A stretch of DNA of 64,000 bases from Propioniciclava coleopterorum (GCF_011393335.1 NZ_CP049865.1:3607902-3671901), one strand, 5' to 3'. Numbered from the stretch's first letter, positions 51,453-60,622 are shown. Program-made: numbers and translations. Notes: generated from the letters alone by a model not told the origin.

Positions 51453-52609
51453 CCGGAATGGACGCCCCGCCCGCCGTGCAGACCAGCGCCGACCCCTCCT
51501 CCGTCCGACGGTGGAACGAGCGGGCGGTGCTGGCGACGCTCGAGGACGGGGCGCCGCGCCGGGCCGCCGAGATCGCCCGGGCGACCGGGCTGACGACCGC
51601 CTCGGTGCGTGACGTCCTGCGCACCCTGGCCAGCAAGGGCTGGGTCACCGACCTCGCGCCGGTGCAGGGCGGCATGGGACGCCCCGCGCGCACCTTCCGC
51701 CTCGACCGCCCCGACGCGGTCACCCTCGGCGTCGACCTCGGCGGCCACAGCGTCCGCGTCGTGCGCGCAGACCTGCTGGGCGACGTCGTGGCGGTCGGCG
51801 AGGCGTCCGTGCCCGCCGGGGACATCGCCGGCACCAAGTTGGTCCTCGCCCGGCTGCTCGCCGACGTCGACCCCGCCCAGATCTGGACGACGGGGCTGGC
51901 CGTCTCCGGCGCGCTGGACGCCGACGGCACCCTGCTGCGGTCGATCGCGCTGCCCCACCTGGCGGGCAGCCGCCCCGCCGACGTGTTCGCCGACACGCTG
52001 CCGGGCGACATCCTCACCACCCACGACGCCAAGTCGTCGCTGTGGGCCGAGCACAGGCGGGGCGCCGCGGTGGACGCCCGCGACGTCATGCTCGTCAGCC
52101 TGGGACGCCGCCCCGCGATCGCGCTCCTGCTCGACGGGCAGCTCTACCACGGCGCCCACGGCAGCGCGGGCGAGCTCTCCCTCAACGAACTACTCCCCGC
52201 GACGGGCGACTACACCTGGCGCGCCGCCGACGACGCGACCGATCCCCAGGGCGACGCGCTGCGCTCGGCGCTGGCCGGCGACGCCGAGTCCATCGAGGGC
52301 GCGCTGTCGTTCCTGCACGGCGTCACGCCGCAGATCGCCTACGCGGTCGCGCTGGTCGACCCCAGCATGCTGGTCATCGGCGGGGCGCTCGCCCCCGTGC
52401 TCGAGCGCGGCCTGCCGCGGTTCGCCGACGAGCTCGGCGCCCGCCTGCAGACGCCGCCCGACGTGCGGCTGTCGACGCTGGACCAGTACGCCGCCGCGGC
52501 CGGCGCCTGCCTGCTGGCGCGCGAGCGGCTGTGGACCTCGCTGCTGGACCATCCGGACGGCGTCGCGCCGCTGACCCGGGAGAGTTTCGACGCGGCCGTT
52601 TCGGCCTGA
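51449..52609 (+). CDS. ROK family transcriptional regulator
   Basis: 386 residues. N-terminal winged helix (VRRWNERAVLATLEDGAPRRAAEIARATGLTTASVRDVL), then the ROK sugar-binding/kinase-like domain with the phosphate loop GVDLGGHSVRVV. The zinc-binding Cys cluster typical of ROK kinases is absent, supporting a pure sensor role. Overlaps the kinase stop (ATGA). Likely binds a sugar or sugar phosphate and the palindrome at 49375. Confidence 0.88.
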   Translation: MTGMDAPPAVQTSADPSSVRRWNERAVLATLEDGAPRRAAEIARATGLTTASVRDVLRTLASKGWVTDLAPVQGGMGRPARTFRLDRPDAVTLGVDLGGHSVRVVRADLLGDVVAVGEASVPAGDIAGTKLVLARLLADVDPAQIWTTGLAVSGALDADGTLLRSIALPHLAGSRPADVFADTLPGDILTTHDAKSSLWAEHRRGAAVDARDVMLVSLGRRPAIALLLDGQLYHGAHGSAGELSLNELLPATGDYTWRAADDATDPQGDALRSALAGDAESIEGALSFLHGVTPQIAYAVALVDPSMLVIGGALAPVLERGLPRFADELGARLQTPPDVRLSTLDQYAAAAGACLLARERLWTSLLDHPDGVAPLTRESFDAAVSA

Positions 52610-52636
52610 ACGACTGAGAAGAAGGGGACGATCGAG

Positions 52637-53931
52637 GTGCACCGGAATCTGGTGATCGTGATGGCGGACCAGCTGGCCGCCCACGTGCTGGAGGAGAACG
52701 AGGACGTCGCGCTGCCCCACCTGCGGGCGCTGGCGGCCGACTCCGTGGCGTTCACCGAGGCGCACTGCGCGTTCCCGCTGTGCGTGCCGTCGCGGGCCAG
52801 CATGCTGACCGGCGTCGCCCCGCACGAGCTGGGCATGCAGGGCAACGCCGGCGTGGACGGGTTCCGGCCCGAACTGGGCCACCTGCTGCGCGAGAACGGC
52901 TACGCGACCGGCTGGGCCGGCAAGTGGCACTGCCCCGAGCCCGAGCAGGGCCCCGACTCCGGCTTCGACATCGTCTCCGAGTTCGGCGACATCGGCCTGG
53001 TCGACTCCGCGGCCGGCTGGCTGGAGCGCACCGACGGTCCGTTCTGCCTGGTCGTCTCCTTCGACGACCCTCACACGATCTGCGAGTTCGCCCGGGACCA
53101 GGAGATGCCCTACGGCAGCGTGACGCCGCCGCCGGCCGCCGACTGCCCTCCGTTGCCGGCGCACCACCTCCCGGCGCCGTACGAGCCCGAGGCCGTCCGG
53201 TACGAGCAGGGCGCCGCCGCCAGCATGTACGGGACGCTGGGGTACGGCCCCGACGAGTGGCGGCAGTACCGCTGGGCCTACCGCCGCCTCATCGAGCGGG
53301 TGGACGCCGAGGTGGGCGCCCTGCGCGCGCACCTGGAGCGGCTCGGGCTCGCCGACAGCACCCACATCGTGCTCACCAGCGACCACGGCGACGGGGACGG
53401 CGCCCACCGCTGGAACCAGAAGCTCGCCCTGTTCCCCGAGGTCACGCGCATCCCGTTCCTGGTGCACGTCGCCGACGGCGCGGCGGGCGAGCGCGGGTTC
53501 CCCGTCAACGTCGGGCTGGACCTGCTGCCCACCGTCACCGCCCTGCTCGGCCTGGACGCCCCGCGGGCCTGCGCGGAACCGACGTGCTGGCCGACCCGCC
53601 GCCCGCCGAGCGCCGGGAGGTCGTGGTCGAGACGCTGATGGGCGGCGGGCGGGGCACCCCGCCCACGACGGGCCGGTCGCTGGTCGCCGAGGACGGCACC
53701 TACGTCGTCTACTCGTGGGGGCGCCACCGCGAGCAGATCTTCGCGGCCGGCGACCGGACCCACCAGCGCAACCTGGCGCTGGAGAGCCGCAGCGCCGGCG
53801 TCCTGGAGTCGTTCCGGCGCCGGCTCCTGGACTGGTGCCTCGAGACCGACGACCCCTTCGCCAAGAAGCTGGTCTTCCCCGCCGACGCCACCGACGCCGA
53901 GCGGCGTCGCGTGTTCGGCGTCCCCTACTGA
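52637..53931 (+). pseudogene. Sulfatase (type I), copy 4 (single-base frameshift)
   Basis: Metal motif VMADQ, maturation motif C-V-P-S-R at 49-53 followed by ASMLTG, WAGKWHC, and LTSDHGDGDGAH. From GTG 52637 the frame is lost after LLGLDAP; adding one C to the CCCC run at 53559-53562 gives AGLRGTDVLADPPPAERREVVVETLMGG and the remaining C-terminal 120 residues to 53931. Restored length about 431 residues. No signal peptide. AAGGGG precedes the GTG by 10 bases. Follows the ROK gene by 27 bases. Confidence 0.85.
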
Positions 53932-53945
53932 CAAGGAGCGGCAAG

Positions 53946-55052
53946 GTGCGGATCGATGATGCTCTGCGCGAGAGCGCCTCGGCGCTGAAGTTCGAGGCCC
54001 TCGCCGACGAGCTGCGCCGACGCGTGGTCGCCGGCACGTGGCCGGTCGGGTCCAAGCTGCCCACCGAGCGCGAGCTGATGCGCTCGACGGGACTGTCCCT
54101 GACCACGGTGCGCCGCGCGTACGACACCCTGGTGGAGGATCAGCTCATCGTGCGGCGCCGCGGCGCCGGCACCTTCGTCGCCGCGCGCCCCGAGGTCGAG
54201 CAGACCGCCCTGCGCATCGGCGTCATGCTGCCCGAGGCGCACTCCTACTTCGGCCGGGCCGTGCGCGGGATCGAGGAGACCCTCACCGAGAACGGCGCGT
54301 CGCTGGCGCTGGTCATCACCGAGTACCGCGCGCACCGGGAGGACGACGCCCTCGCGAGCCTGCTGCGCGATGGCGTGGACGGCCTCATCGCCGTCCCGGT
54401 CCTCACCCAGGACGCCGGCCGCGACGCCCTGCGGCTGGAGCGCGTCCTGGAGCAGCCGGTGCCGCTGGTCCTGATGGAGCGCCGGCTGCCCGGCCCGGTC
54501 GCGCTGGACGACACCGAGCACGTCGTCTCCGACCACGCGGGCGGCGCCGCCGACGCGGTCCGCCACCTCGCCGACCTGGGACACCGGCGGATCGCCCTGG
54601 TGCACCGGCAGCGTGCCTACACCAGCCTCGGCGTCCTGGACGGCTACCGGGCGGCCTGCGGGCACCTCGACATCGAGCCGGACGTGATCGGGGTGGACGC
54701 CCCGACCTGGGGCGCCGGAGCCGCCGATCTGCTGCTGGTCGACCTGCGCGACCGCGGGGTCACCGCCGCCCTGGTGCTGGGCGACCCCGAGGCCACGCTC
54801 ATCGAGGCCCGTGCGGCGCTGGCCGGGATCCGGATCCCCGACGACTTGGCGCTGGTGTCCTACGACGACGAGGTCGCCGACCTCGCGCCCGTCCCGCTGA
54901 CCGCGATGGCGCCGGCGAAGTTCCGCATGGGACGCCTGGCGGCCGAGCTCATCCTCGGCCGGATCACCCAGCGCTCCGCCCGGCCGATCCACCAGATGCG
55001 GCTGCGTCCCCGCCTGGTCGTCCGCGAGTCCTGCGGCGCGCGCCGCCGCTGA
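53946..55052 (+). CDS. GntR-type DNA-binding domain fused to LacI-type sensor domain
   Basis: 368 residues. GntR winged helix at about 14-80 (KFEALADELRRRVVAGTWPVGSKLPTERELM, RRRGAGTFVA), followed by a periplasmic-binding-protein-like sensor of the LacI/GalR type (LRIGVMLPEAHSYFGRAVRGIEE, SDHAGGAADAVRHLADLGHRRIALVH, LALVSYDDE). This AraR-like layout senses a sugar. GTG start with AAGGAG 8 bases upstream. Between sulfatase 4 and the PL8 lyase, which it probably represses. Confidence 0.88.
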   Translation: MRIDDALRESASALKFEALADELRRRVVAGTWPVGSKLPTERELMRSTGLSLTTVRRAYDTLVEDQLIVRRRGAGTFVAARPEVEQTALRIGVMLPEAHSYFGRAVRGIEETLTENGASLALVITEYRAHREDDALASLLRDGVDGLIAVPVLTQDAGRDALRLERVLEQPVPLVLMERRLPGPVALDDTEHVVSDHAGGAADAVRHLADLGHRRIALVHRQRAYTSLGVLDGYRAACGHLDIEPDVIGVDAPTWGAGAADLLLVDLRDRGVTAALVLGDPEATLIEARAALAGIRIPDDLALVSYDDEVADLAPVPLTAMAPAKFRMGRLAAELILGRITQRSARPIHQMRLRPRLVVRESCGARRR

Positions 55053-55255
55053 CCGGCGCGCGCTGATCGCGCGAGGCGGTGCGGTCTGGCACCAGGGCAC
55101 GGCCGGGCGAACACGACTGGGCCACCGGCTGAACTGGGCCAAACTCCCGTCTTGCTCCCCAATTACCACCTGATTGCGTCTTGGCCTCTCGCCGCGCCCA
55201 GCCGAGAATCTCCGCATCACGGCCGCACCCCCGGCCCGCTCGACGAGGAGATCCC
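55053..55255. promoter_or_regulatory. Promoter region of the PL8 lyase with 9-bp direct repeats
   Basis: 203 non-coding bases. Two exact copies of ACTGGGCCA (55116 and 55133), 17 bases apart, precede an AT-richer stretch (CCCCAATTACCACCTGATTG) that may hold the promoter. Repeats spaced by under two helical turns could bind an activator or the adjacent GntR/LacI-type regulator. No confident -35/-10. Confidence 0.35.
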
Positions 55256-57655
55256 ATGACCGCACTGTCCCGCCGCACCGTTCTGCAGGGGGCCGGCGCC
55301 ACCGCGCTGGCCATCGCGCTCGGCCCCGTGTTCGCCCGCTCGGCGGCCGCCGCCCCGCTGCTCACCGCCCCCGACCTGGAGAAGCTGCGCCTGCGCTGGG
55401 TGGACGACCTGACCTCCCGCACCGTGATCGCGGCGTCCCCGGCGGCGTTCGCCGCCCAGATCAGGACGATGGACTCCGGCGTGGACAAGCGGCTGGCCGC
55501 GATCTCCCCCACCGCGACGCGCTACTTCGCCGACAAGGACTGGGCCGTCGGCGCGACGCCCACGGTCAAGTCCAACAACATGCGGCTCACCTACTCCGAC
55601 CTGCAGACCATGGCGACGGCCTACGCCACCCCCGGGTCCCGGCACCAGGGGTCGGCGCGGGTGCTGGCCGCCGTCAGGGCCGGGTTGAAGCATATGGACG
55701 AGACCGTCTACAACACCCGGACCGTCTGGTTCGGCAACTGGTGGTCCTGGATGATCGGCGCGACGAAGCCGCTGGCCGACATCATGGCGCTCCTGCACGA
55801 CGAGCTCGACCAGTCCGAGATCGACGCCTACTGCGCCGCCATGGACCACTTCCTGCCCCAGCGGGACCCGCAACTGCAGATCCACCCCAACGGCGTCCAG
55901 TCCTCCGACGGCGCGAACCGCGTCGACATCTGCCGGGCGTTCATCGTCCGGTCGATCGTCCAGCCCGACACCGCACTCCTGCAGGCGTCCGTGGCGGCGC
56001 TGAGCCCGACCTGGCAGTACGTGACCTCGGGCAACGGCTTCTTCGCCGACGGCTCGTTCGTGCAGCACTCGACCATCGGCTACACCGGCACCTACGGGCT
56101 GGTGCTGCTGGAGGGGCTGTCCAAGCTCTTCGCACTGCTGGCGGACACCGGCTACGACATCACCGACCCGAGCCGGGTGAACCTCACCCGCGCCATCGAG
56201 GACTCCTACGCGCCCTTCATGTTCCAGGGACAGATGATGGACGCCGTCCGCGGCCGCGCGGTCGCCCGTCCGCAGGAGCGGAGCATCGACAACGGCGACC
56301 AGCTCATCGAGTACACGCTGCGGATGGCCAAGGCGGTGGACGCCACCACGGCGGCCCGCTGGCGCGGCCTGGCCCGGCAGTGGATCGAGTCCAACGGCGC
56401 GGCGAAGATCGCGAAGACCACGAACATCGGACGCCTCGCGCTGGTCACCGAACTGCTCGCCTCCGACGTCGCGCCCGTCGCGGATCCGGTCGGGACGCGG
56501 CTCTTCCCCGCCATGGACCGCGCCGTGCACCGCGGCGCCGACGGCACGTGGGCCGCCACCGTCGCCATGTGCTCGCGCCGGATCGCCTGGCACGAGGGCA
56601 CCGAGGCGGAGAACTTCGCCGGGGTCAAGACCAGCCAGGGCATGACCTACCTCTACCTCGGCGGTGACGACGACCACTTCGACGACGAGTTCTGGTCGAC
56701 GTCCGACCTGGCCGCACCTCCCGGCGCGACCGTCGACCTCACCCCGCTCCCGCGCAACCCCGAGGGGACCTGGGGCGACCGGACGCCGGCCAACGAGTGG
56801 ACCGGTGGCGTCACGTTCGAGGGCATGGGCTGGGCATCCATGCACCTGATCGGCCCCGGCGGCACCGGGCTGCGCGCGCGCAAGTCGTGGCTGTTCCTGC
56901 CCGACCGCGTGGTCGCCCTCGGGGCCGACATCGCGACCGCGAGCGCCGGCGCCGTCCGCACCATCGTCGAGCACCGCAATCTCGGCACGACCCCGCGGGC
57001 TCTCGTGCTGGACGGCCGGCCCGTCACCGACCCGCGCACCGTCCAGGACGCGCGCTGGGCCCACCTGGACGGCGTCGGCGGGTACGTGCTGCTGCAGGAC
57101 GGGTCGCTGACGGCGTCCGTCGCCGAGCGGACCGGCTCGTGGCTCGACAACAGCACCAGCACGGTGGCCGGCTCGGGCGACCCGCGGCGACGGACGTACG
57201 CGACGCTGGCCTGGGAGCACGGCACCGGCGCGGCGGCGTCCGGCGGGTACGCCTACGTGCTGCTGCCCGGGGCGTCCGTGGCGCGCACCCAGGAGGTGGC
57301 GCGCAAGGCGGGCGTCGCGGTGCTGCGCAACGACGCGGTCGCCCAGGCGGTCCAGATCGACAAGCACGTGATGGCGGCGTCCTTCTGGAAGCCCGGGGAG
57401 GCCGGCCACCTCGCGGCGGCGTCGGCGTGCTGCCTGTTCACCCGTTCGACCAACGGCATGACGGCCGTGGCCGTCTCGGACCCGACCCAGGAGCAGGACG
57501 CCGTCGAGTTCACGGTGCTGGGCCGGAAGCTCGGCCGCGCGACCGGGCAGGACCGCGCGCGCGTCACGGTCGTGGGTTCGACCGGGGCCGGGACCACCGT
57601 CCGGGTCGACGTCCGGGGGCTGGGTGGGCTCACCGCGGAGTTCAAGCTGCACTGA
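55256..57655 (+). CDS. Polysaccharide lyase family 8 (hyaluronate/chondroitin lyase-like), Tat-exported
   Basis: 799 residues. Tat signal (SRRTVLQ, cleavage near AAA-APL around residue 33), an alpha/alpha-toroid N-terminal domain, then beta domains. Catalytic residues fit PL8: N221 in GANRVD, H271 in FVQHS and Y280 in GYTGTYG have the same spacing (50 and 9) as Asn349/His399/Tyr408 of pneumococcal hyaluronate lyase; the aromatic patch NWWSW (161-165) is also present. Cleaves hyaluronan, chondroitin or a similar uronic-acid polymer by beta-elimination outside the cell. Xanthan lyase is the main alternative, but the sulfatases favour a glycosaminoglycan. Confidence 0.92.
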   Translation: MTALSRRTVLQGAGATALAIALGPVFARSAAAAPLLTAPDLEKLRLRWVDDLTSRTVIAASPAAFAAQIRTMDSGVDKRLAAISPTATRYFADKDWAVGATPTVKSNNMRLTYSDLQTMATAYATPGSRHQGSARVLAAVRAGLKHMDETVYNTRTVWFGNWWSWMIGATKPLADIMALLHDELDQSEIDAYCAAMDHFLPQRDPQLQIHPNGVQSSDGANRVDICRAFIVRSIVQPDTALLQASVAALSPTWQYVTSGNGFFADGSFVQHSTIGYTGTYGLVLLEGLSKLFALLADTGYDITDPSRVNLTRAIEDSYAPFMFQGQMMDAVRGRAVARPQERSIDNGDQLIEYTLRMAKAVDATTAARWRGLARQWIESNGAAKIAKTTNIGRLALVTELLASDVAPVADPVGTRLFPAMDRAVHRGADGTWAATVAMCSRRIAWHEGTEAENFAGVKTSQGMTYLYLGGDDDHFDDEFWSTSDLAAPPGATVDLTPLPRNPEGTWGDRTPANEWTGGVTFEGMGWASMHLIGPGGTGLRARKSWLFLPDRVVALGADIATASAGAVRTIVEHRNLGTTPRALVLDGRPVTDPRTVQDARWAHLDGVGGYVLLQDGSLTASVAERTGSWLDNSTSTVAGSGDPRRRTYATLAWEHGTGAAASGGYAYVLLPGASVARTQEVARKAGVAVLRNDAVAQAVQIDKHVMAASFWKPGEAGHLAAASACCLFTRSTNGMTAVAVSDPTQEQDAVEFTVLGRKLGRATGQDRARVTVVGSTGAGTTVRVDVRGLGGLTAEFKLH

Positions 57656-57767
57656 TTTCCGCCTGAGTGCCGCCGGAAGCGGCTAGCGTGCTCCCCAGGT
57701 GTGTGCGGTCCCCCGGACGTCGGCGTCCGGACTCGCATCGGTGACCCGCACGCCCGGGGGAGACGAC

Positions 57768-58844
57768 GTGAAGAAGTTGCTGGGGTTGACCCTTGCCATC
57801 GCGCTGGGGATCGGCGGTGCGGCGTGGGCGGCGGCCACGGAGCCGCCGGCCACCGTGGTGCGGGTGATCGACGGTGACACCTTTGTCGCGCGGTTGGGCA
57901 TGAGGGAGGTCACCGTCAGGCTCCTCAACGTCGACGCGCCGGAGGCCACCGACCAGACGAAGCCGCCGGAGTGCCTCGGCCCCGAGGCGACCGCCTTCCT
58001 GCGGGGGTTGCTGCCCGCCGGCGCAGCGATCGAACTGCGCTACGACACCGCGCGCGAGGACCGGTACGGCCGGACGCTCGCCGCCGTGTACCGCGGCGAG
58101 ACCCTGGTGAACGCCGAGGTCGCGCGCGCCGGCTTCGGCGCCGCGGTGCTGTTCGAGCCGAACCGCCGCTACCTCGACGCGGTGAAGCGGGCCCAAGAGG
58201 TCGCCCGGCACGCGAAGGCCGGCCTGTACGACCCCGCCCGGGAGTGCACGCTGCCGGCCCAGCTCGACCGGACGCTGCTGCGGCTCTCGCTGACCTCCCA
58301 GTCCGCCACGACGACGGCCGAGGCGTCCCAGTCGATCGCGGACGCCTCCGCCGCGCTCGCCGACGGGGAGGCCTTCGGGACGCTTCTGGACGACGTGTCG
58401 GCCGGGCGGCATCCGCTGCTGCTCGCCGCCCACGGCCCGGACATCGCCCAGTTCCGGTTCGCGCTGGCGCGGGCGCTGGAGGGCGCCCGCGGCGTCCGGG
58501 ACTCGCGGCAGGCGGAGCGGGACCGGATGATCTCCGAGGAGATGGCGCTGGAGGACGCCCGCATCCAGAAGGCCCTCGAGGTGGAACTCGCCCGGCTGGC
58601 CGAGGAGGCCCGACGCGACGAGGAGGCGCTGCTGGCCGAGGCGAACGCCGAGGCCGCGCGGGAGGAGGCGGCCGCACAGGCCCAGTCCTCGGCCGCGGCC
58701 CCCACGCGGCGGCCGACGCCGAAGCCCACGGCCGCCGCGACCACGGCACCGACCACCGCGCCGACGATGCAGCCCACCTCGGCCGCGCCGACCCGTAAGC
58801 GCACCCCGCGTCCGACGCGGACGAAGGGTTCCTGGAACGACTAA
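57768..58844 (+). CDS. Secreted thermonuclease (SNase) family protein with coiled coil and Pro/Thr tail
   Basis: 358 residues from GTG 57768 (GGGGGAG upstream). Signal peptide about 1-22, SNase domain about 28-160 with VIDGDTF, and catalytic residues matching SNase Arg35/Glu43/Arg87 as R51, E59 (NVDAPE) and R102 (DRYGRTLA). A charged helical coiled-coil stretch follows (about 245-300), then a Pro/Thr/Lys/Arg tail (310-358) typical of wall-associated regions. Probably degrades nucleic acid outside the cell. Sits between the lyase and the tRNA; not obviously part of either system. Confidence 0.85.
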   Translation: MKKLLGLTLAIALGIGGAAWAAATEPPATVVRVIDGDTFVARLGMREVTVRLLNVDAPEATDQTKPPECLGPEATAFLRGLLPAGAAIELRYDTAREDRYGRTLAAVYRGETLVNAEVARAGFGAAVLFEPNRRYLDAVKRAQEVARHAKAGLYDPARECTLPAQLDRTLLRLSLTSQSATTTAEASQSIADASAALADGEAFGTLLDDVSAGRHPLLLAAHGPDIAQFRFALARALEGARGVRDSRQAERDRMISEEMALEDARIQKALEVELARLAEEARRDEEALLAEANAEAAREEAAAQAQSSAAAPTRRPTPKPTAAATTAPTTAPTMQPTSAAPTRKRTPRPTRTKGSWND

Positions 58845-58900
58845 CGGGCCCGCACGATTCCTCGAAGAAGGAGCGGTTTGGATATCCTGACGCGGCCGCT

Positions 58901-58977
58901 GGGGCGTTAGCTCAGCCGGTCAGAGCAGGGGACTCATAATCCCTGGGTCGCGGGTTCGAGCCCCGCACGCCCCACCA
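58901..58977 (+). tRNA. tRNA with CAU anticodon (elongator Met or Ile2), CCA encoded
   Basis: Acceptor arms GGGGCGT and ACGCCCC pair perfectly, discriminator A and CCA follow. D arm GCTC...GAGC, anticodon stem 28-32/40-44 of the local numbering closing the loop CTCATAA, T loop GGTTCGAGCCCC. Anticodon CAT is at 58935-58937. It lacks the three G-C pairs of an initiator stem; the anticodon region resembles Ile2 (lysidine-modified) as much as elongator Met. Serves as the integration target of the element to its right. Confidence 0.95.
58934..58977. other. Candidate attL of the integrated element (tRNA 3' half)
   Basis: The 3' part of the tRNA gene, from the anticodon loop to CCA, is shared between chromosome and element: the recombinase frame of the element crosses it on the opposite strand. 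The second attachment copy should lie beyond the right edge of the window and be a repeat of part of this segment. Confidence 0.5.
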
Positions 58978-60622
58978 TAAGATCGTTGTTCAAACCGACG
59001 ACATCAGCGGTTTGAGGTCCAGATTCCGCCGTCCGCTCCTTGTAGCGGATGGCCCGGGTCTGGACTTCGGGGTTGAAGAACGCGTTGAACGGTTCCCCTG
59101 GCTCTCCGACGATGCCGTCTTCGGGCAGCACGATGAGCTTGTCGAAGAAGGCTTGGTTGGCGATGCGCCGCAGTGAGTCGTCGATGCTCATGTAGATGGC
59201 GTGGCAGTCACCGGCCAGCGCGAGGCAGTCGTCGATGTGGGCTTGGGCTTGCTCGTACTCGATGTCTCCGGCCTCGATCTGGGCTTCGAGGAACGCGAGG
59301 CGGCGGGCGATGCGTTCCTGCTCCTCGCCGAGCAGGTCGAGAGGGATCGCTCCGGCGTAGTGGGCTTGGAGCAGCTTCTTCCGTTCGCTCAGCAGTTCGT
59401 CGCGCTCCTGCTGATAAGCCTGCCGTTCGTGGCGGGCGGTGGCGTGGAGGCGGTCGAACTCAGCGATGATGAGTTCCCCCAGCGCGGTCACGACGTGCGG
59501 GGCTATCTGGATGCTGCGGTAGTAGTCCTCGACGGCTGCCTCGATGTCTGGGACGAACATGGCTTTGCGTTCGCAGCTGGTGCGCTTGGAGTGCCTGCCG
59601 GAGCAGATGAAGTACGGGTAGATCACCCCGCGTCGGCTCTTCGCGTTGGTCAGGATGAGGCGCGACCCGCACTCTCCGCAGTAGACGCTGCCCTTGAGGT
59701 AGTGGTCGTGGGCTTGCGTTTTCTCGCCGGAGGTTTGGTGCGCGGTGAGCACGGCCTGCACGCGGTACCAGACCTCGGTGGCGACCAGCGGTTCGTGGAG
59801 CCCGTCGTAGGTCGCACCCCGGAAGCGGACGCTGCCCTTGTAATACGGGCTGGTCAGCATCCGCTGGATCGTGGAGAGCGCGGGTGGCTTCGCCGGGCGC
59901 TTTGGGGTCGGCACGGTGGTCAGGCCGCGGTCGATCAGCTCTTCGCGGAGCGTGATGGTCGAGTAGTTGCCGGTGGCATAGGCCTCGAACGCCCACTTGA
60001 CCAGCGCGGCCCGTTCGGGGTCGGGTTCGACGATGCGCATCTCGCGTCCGAGGTCGTCGCGCTTGGTGACGTTGAGGTATCCGATGGGCGCCTTCCCATT
60101 CGTGCCACCGGTACGGGCTTTCTGGTTCATGCCCTTGGCGACTTCGCTGGCGAGGTTCCGGCTGTAGAACTCGGCGATCGTGGACATGATGCCGTGCAGC
60201 AGCATCCCCGATGGTGTCTCGTCGATGTTCTCCGTGGCCGAGACGAGCATGACGCCGGCCTCCTTCAAGGCCAGGTGGATCGACACGTCATCGGCGCGGT
60301 TGCGGGCGAGCCGGTCGACCTTGTGAACGATGCAGTAGGCGACGTGGTTGGCCTTGACGTACTCGATCATCCGCACCAGGTCTGGGCGGTCTGCCTTGCG
60401 AGCTGATTCGCCCGCATCGACGAACTCCTCGACGATGATCGCGTTCAGCTCGCGCGCCTTGCGAAGGTTGGCTTCACGCTGGGCCGGGATGGAGAAGCCC
60501 TCGTCGCGCCCACCCTTGGAGGCCTGTTCCTTGGTGGAGACGCGCAAGTAGGAGACCGCGAGCGTGGTGGTCTCGCCGATTCGATCCAGCGCGTCGGTGT
60601 CGGCTGGCTGTGTGAGGGTCAT
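58934..60622 (-). CDS. Large serine recombinase (site-specific integrase)
   Basis: 562 residues from ATG 60622 (GGGAAGGAAA upstream). Resolvase domain about 20-165 with the nucleophile Ser29 in YLRVSTKEQ and VHKVDRLARNRADD; recombinase domain about 185-290 (GKAPIGYLNV); zinc ribbon with C-x-x-C pairs (YCGECGSRL, FICSGRHSKRTSC); coiled coil; C-terminal domain. Its final residues VGRAGLEPATQGL are read antisense from the tRNA, and the TGA stop is the complement of its anticodon loop. Catalyses integration, probably of the mobile element to its right. Confidence 0.93.
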   Translation of the reverse strand: MTLTQPADTDALDRIGETTTLAVSYLRVSTKEQASKGGRDEGFSIPAQREANLRKARELNAIIVEEFVDAGESARKADRPDLVRMIEYVKANHVAYCIVHKVDRLARNRADDVSIHLALKEAGVMLVSATENIDETPSGMLLHGIMSTIAEFYSRNLASEVAKGMNQKARTGGTNGKAPIGYLNVTKRDDLGREMRIVEPDPERAALVKWAFEAYATGNYSTITLREELIDRGLTTVPTPKRPAKPPALSTIQRMLTSPYYKGSVRFRGATYDGLHEPLVATEVWYRVQAVLTAHQTSGEKTQAHDHYLKGSVYCGECGSRLILTNAKSRRGVIYPYFICSGRHSKRTSCERKAMFVPDIEAAVEDYYRSIQIAPHVVTALGELIIAEFDRLHATARHERQAYQQERDELLSERKKLLQAHYAGAIPLDLLGEEQERIARRLAFLEAQIEAGDIEYEQAQAHIDDCLALAGDCHAIYMSIDDSLRRIANQAFFDKLIVLPEDGIVGEPGEPFNAFFNPEVQTRAIRYKERTAESGPQTADVVGLNNDLMVGRAGLEPATQGL

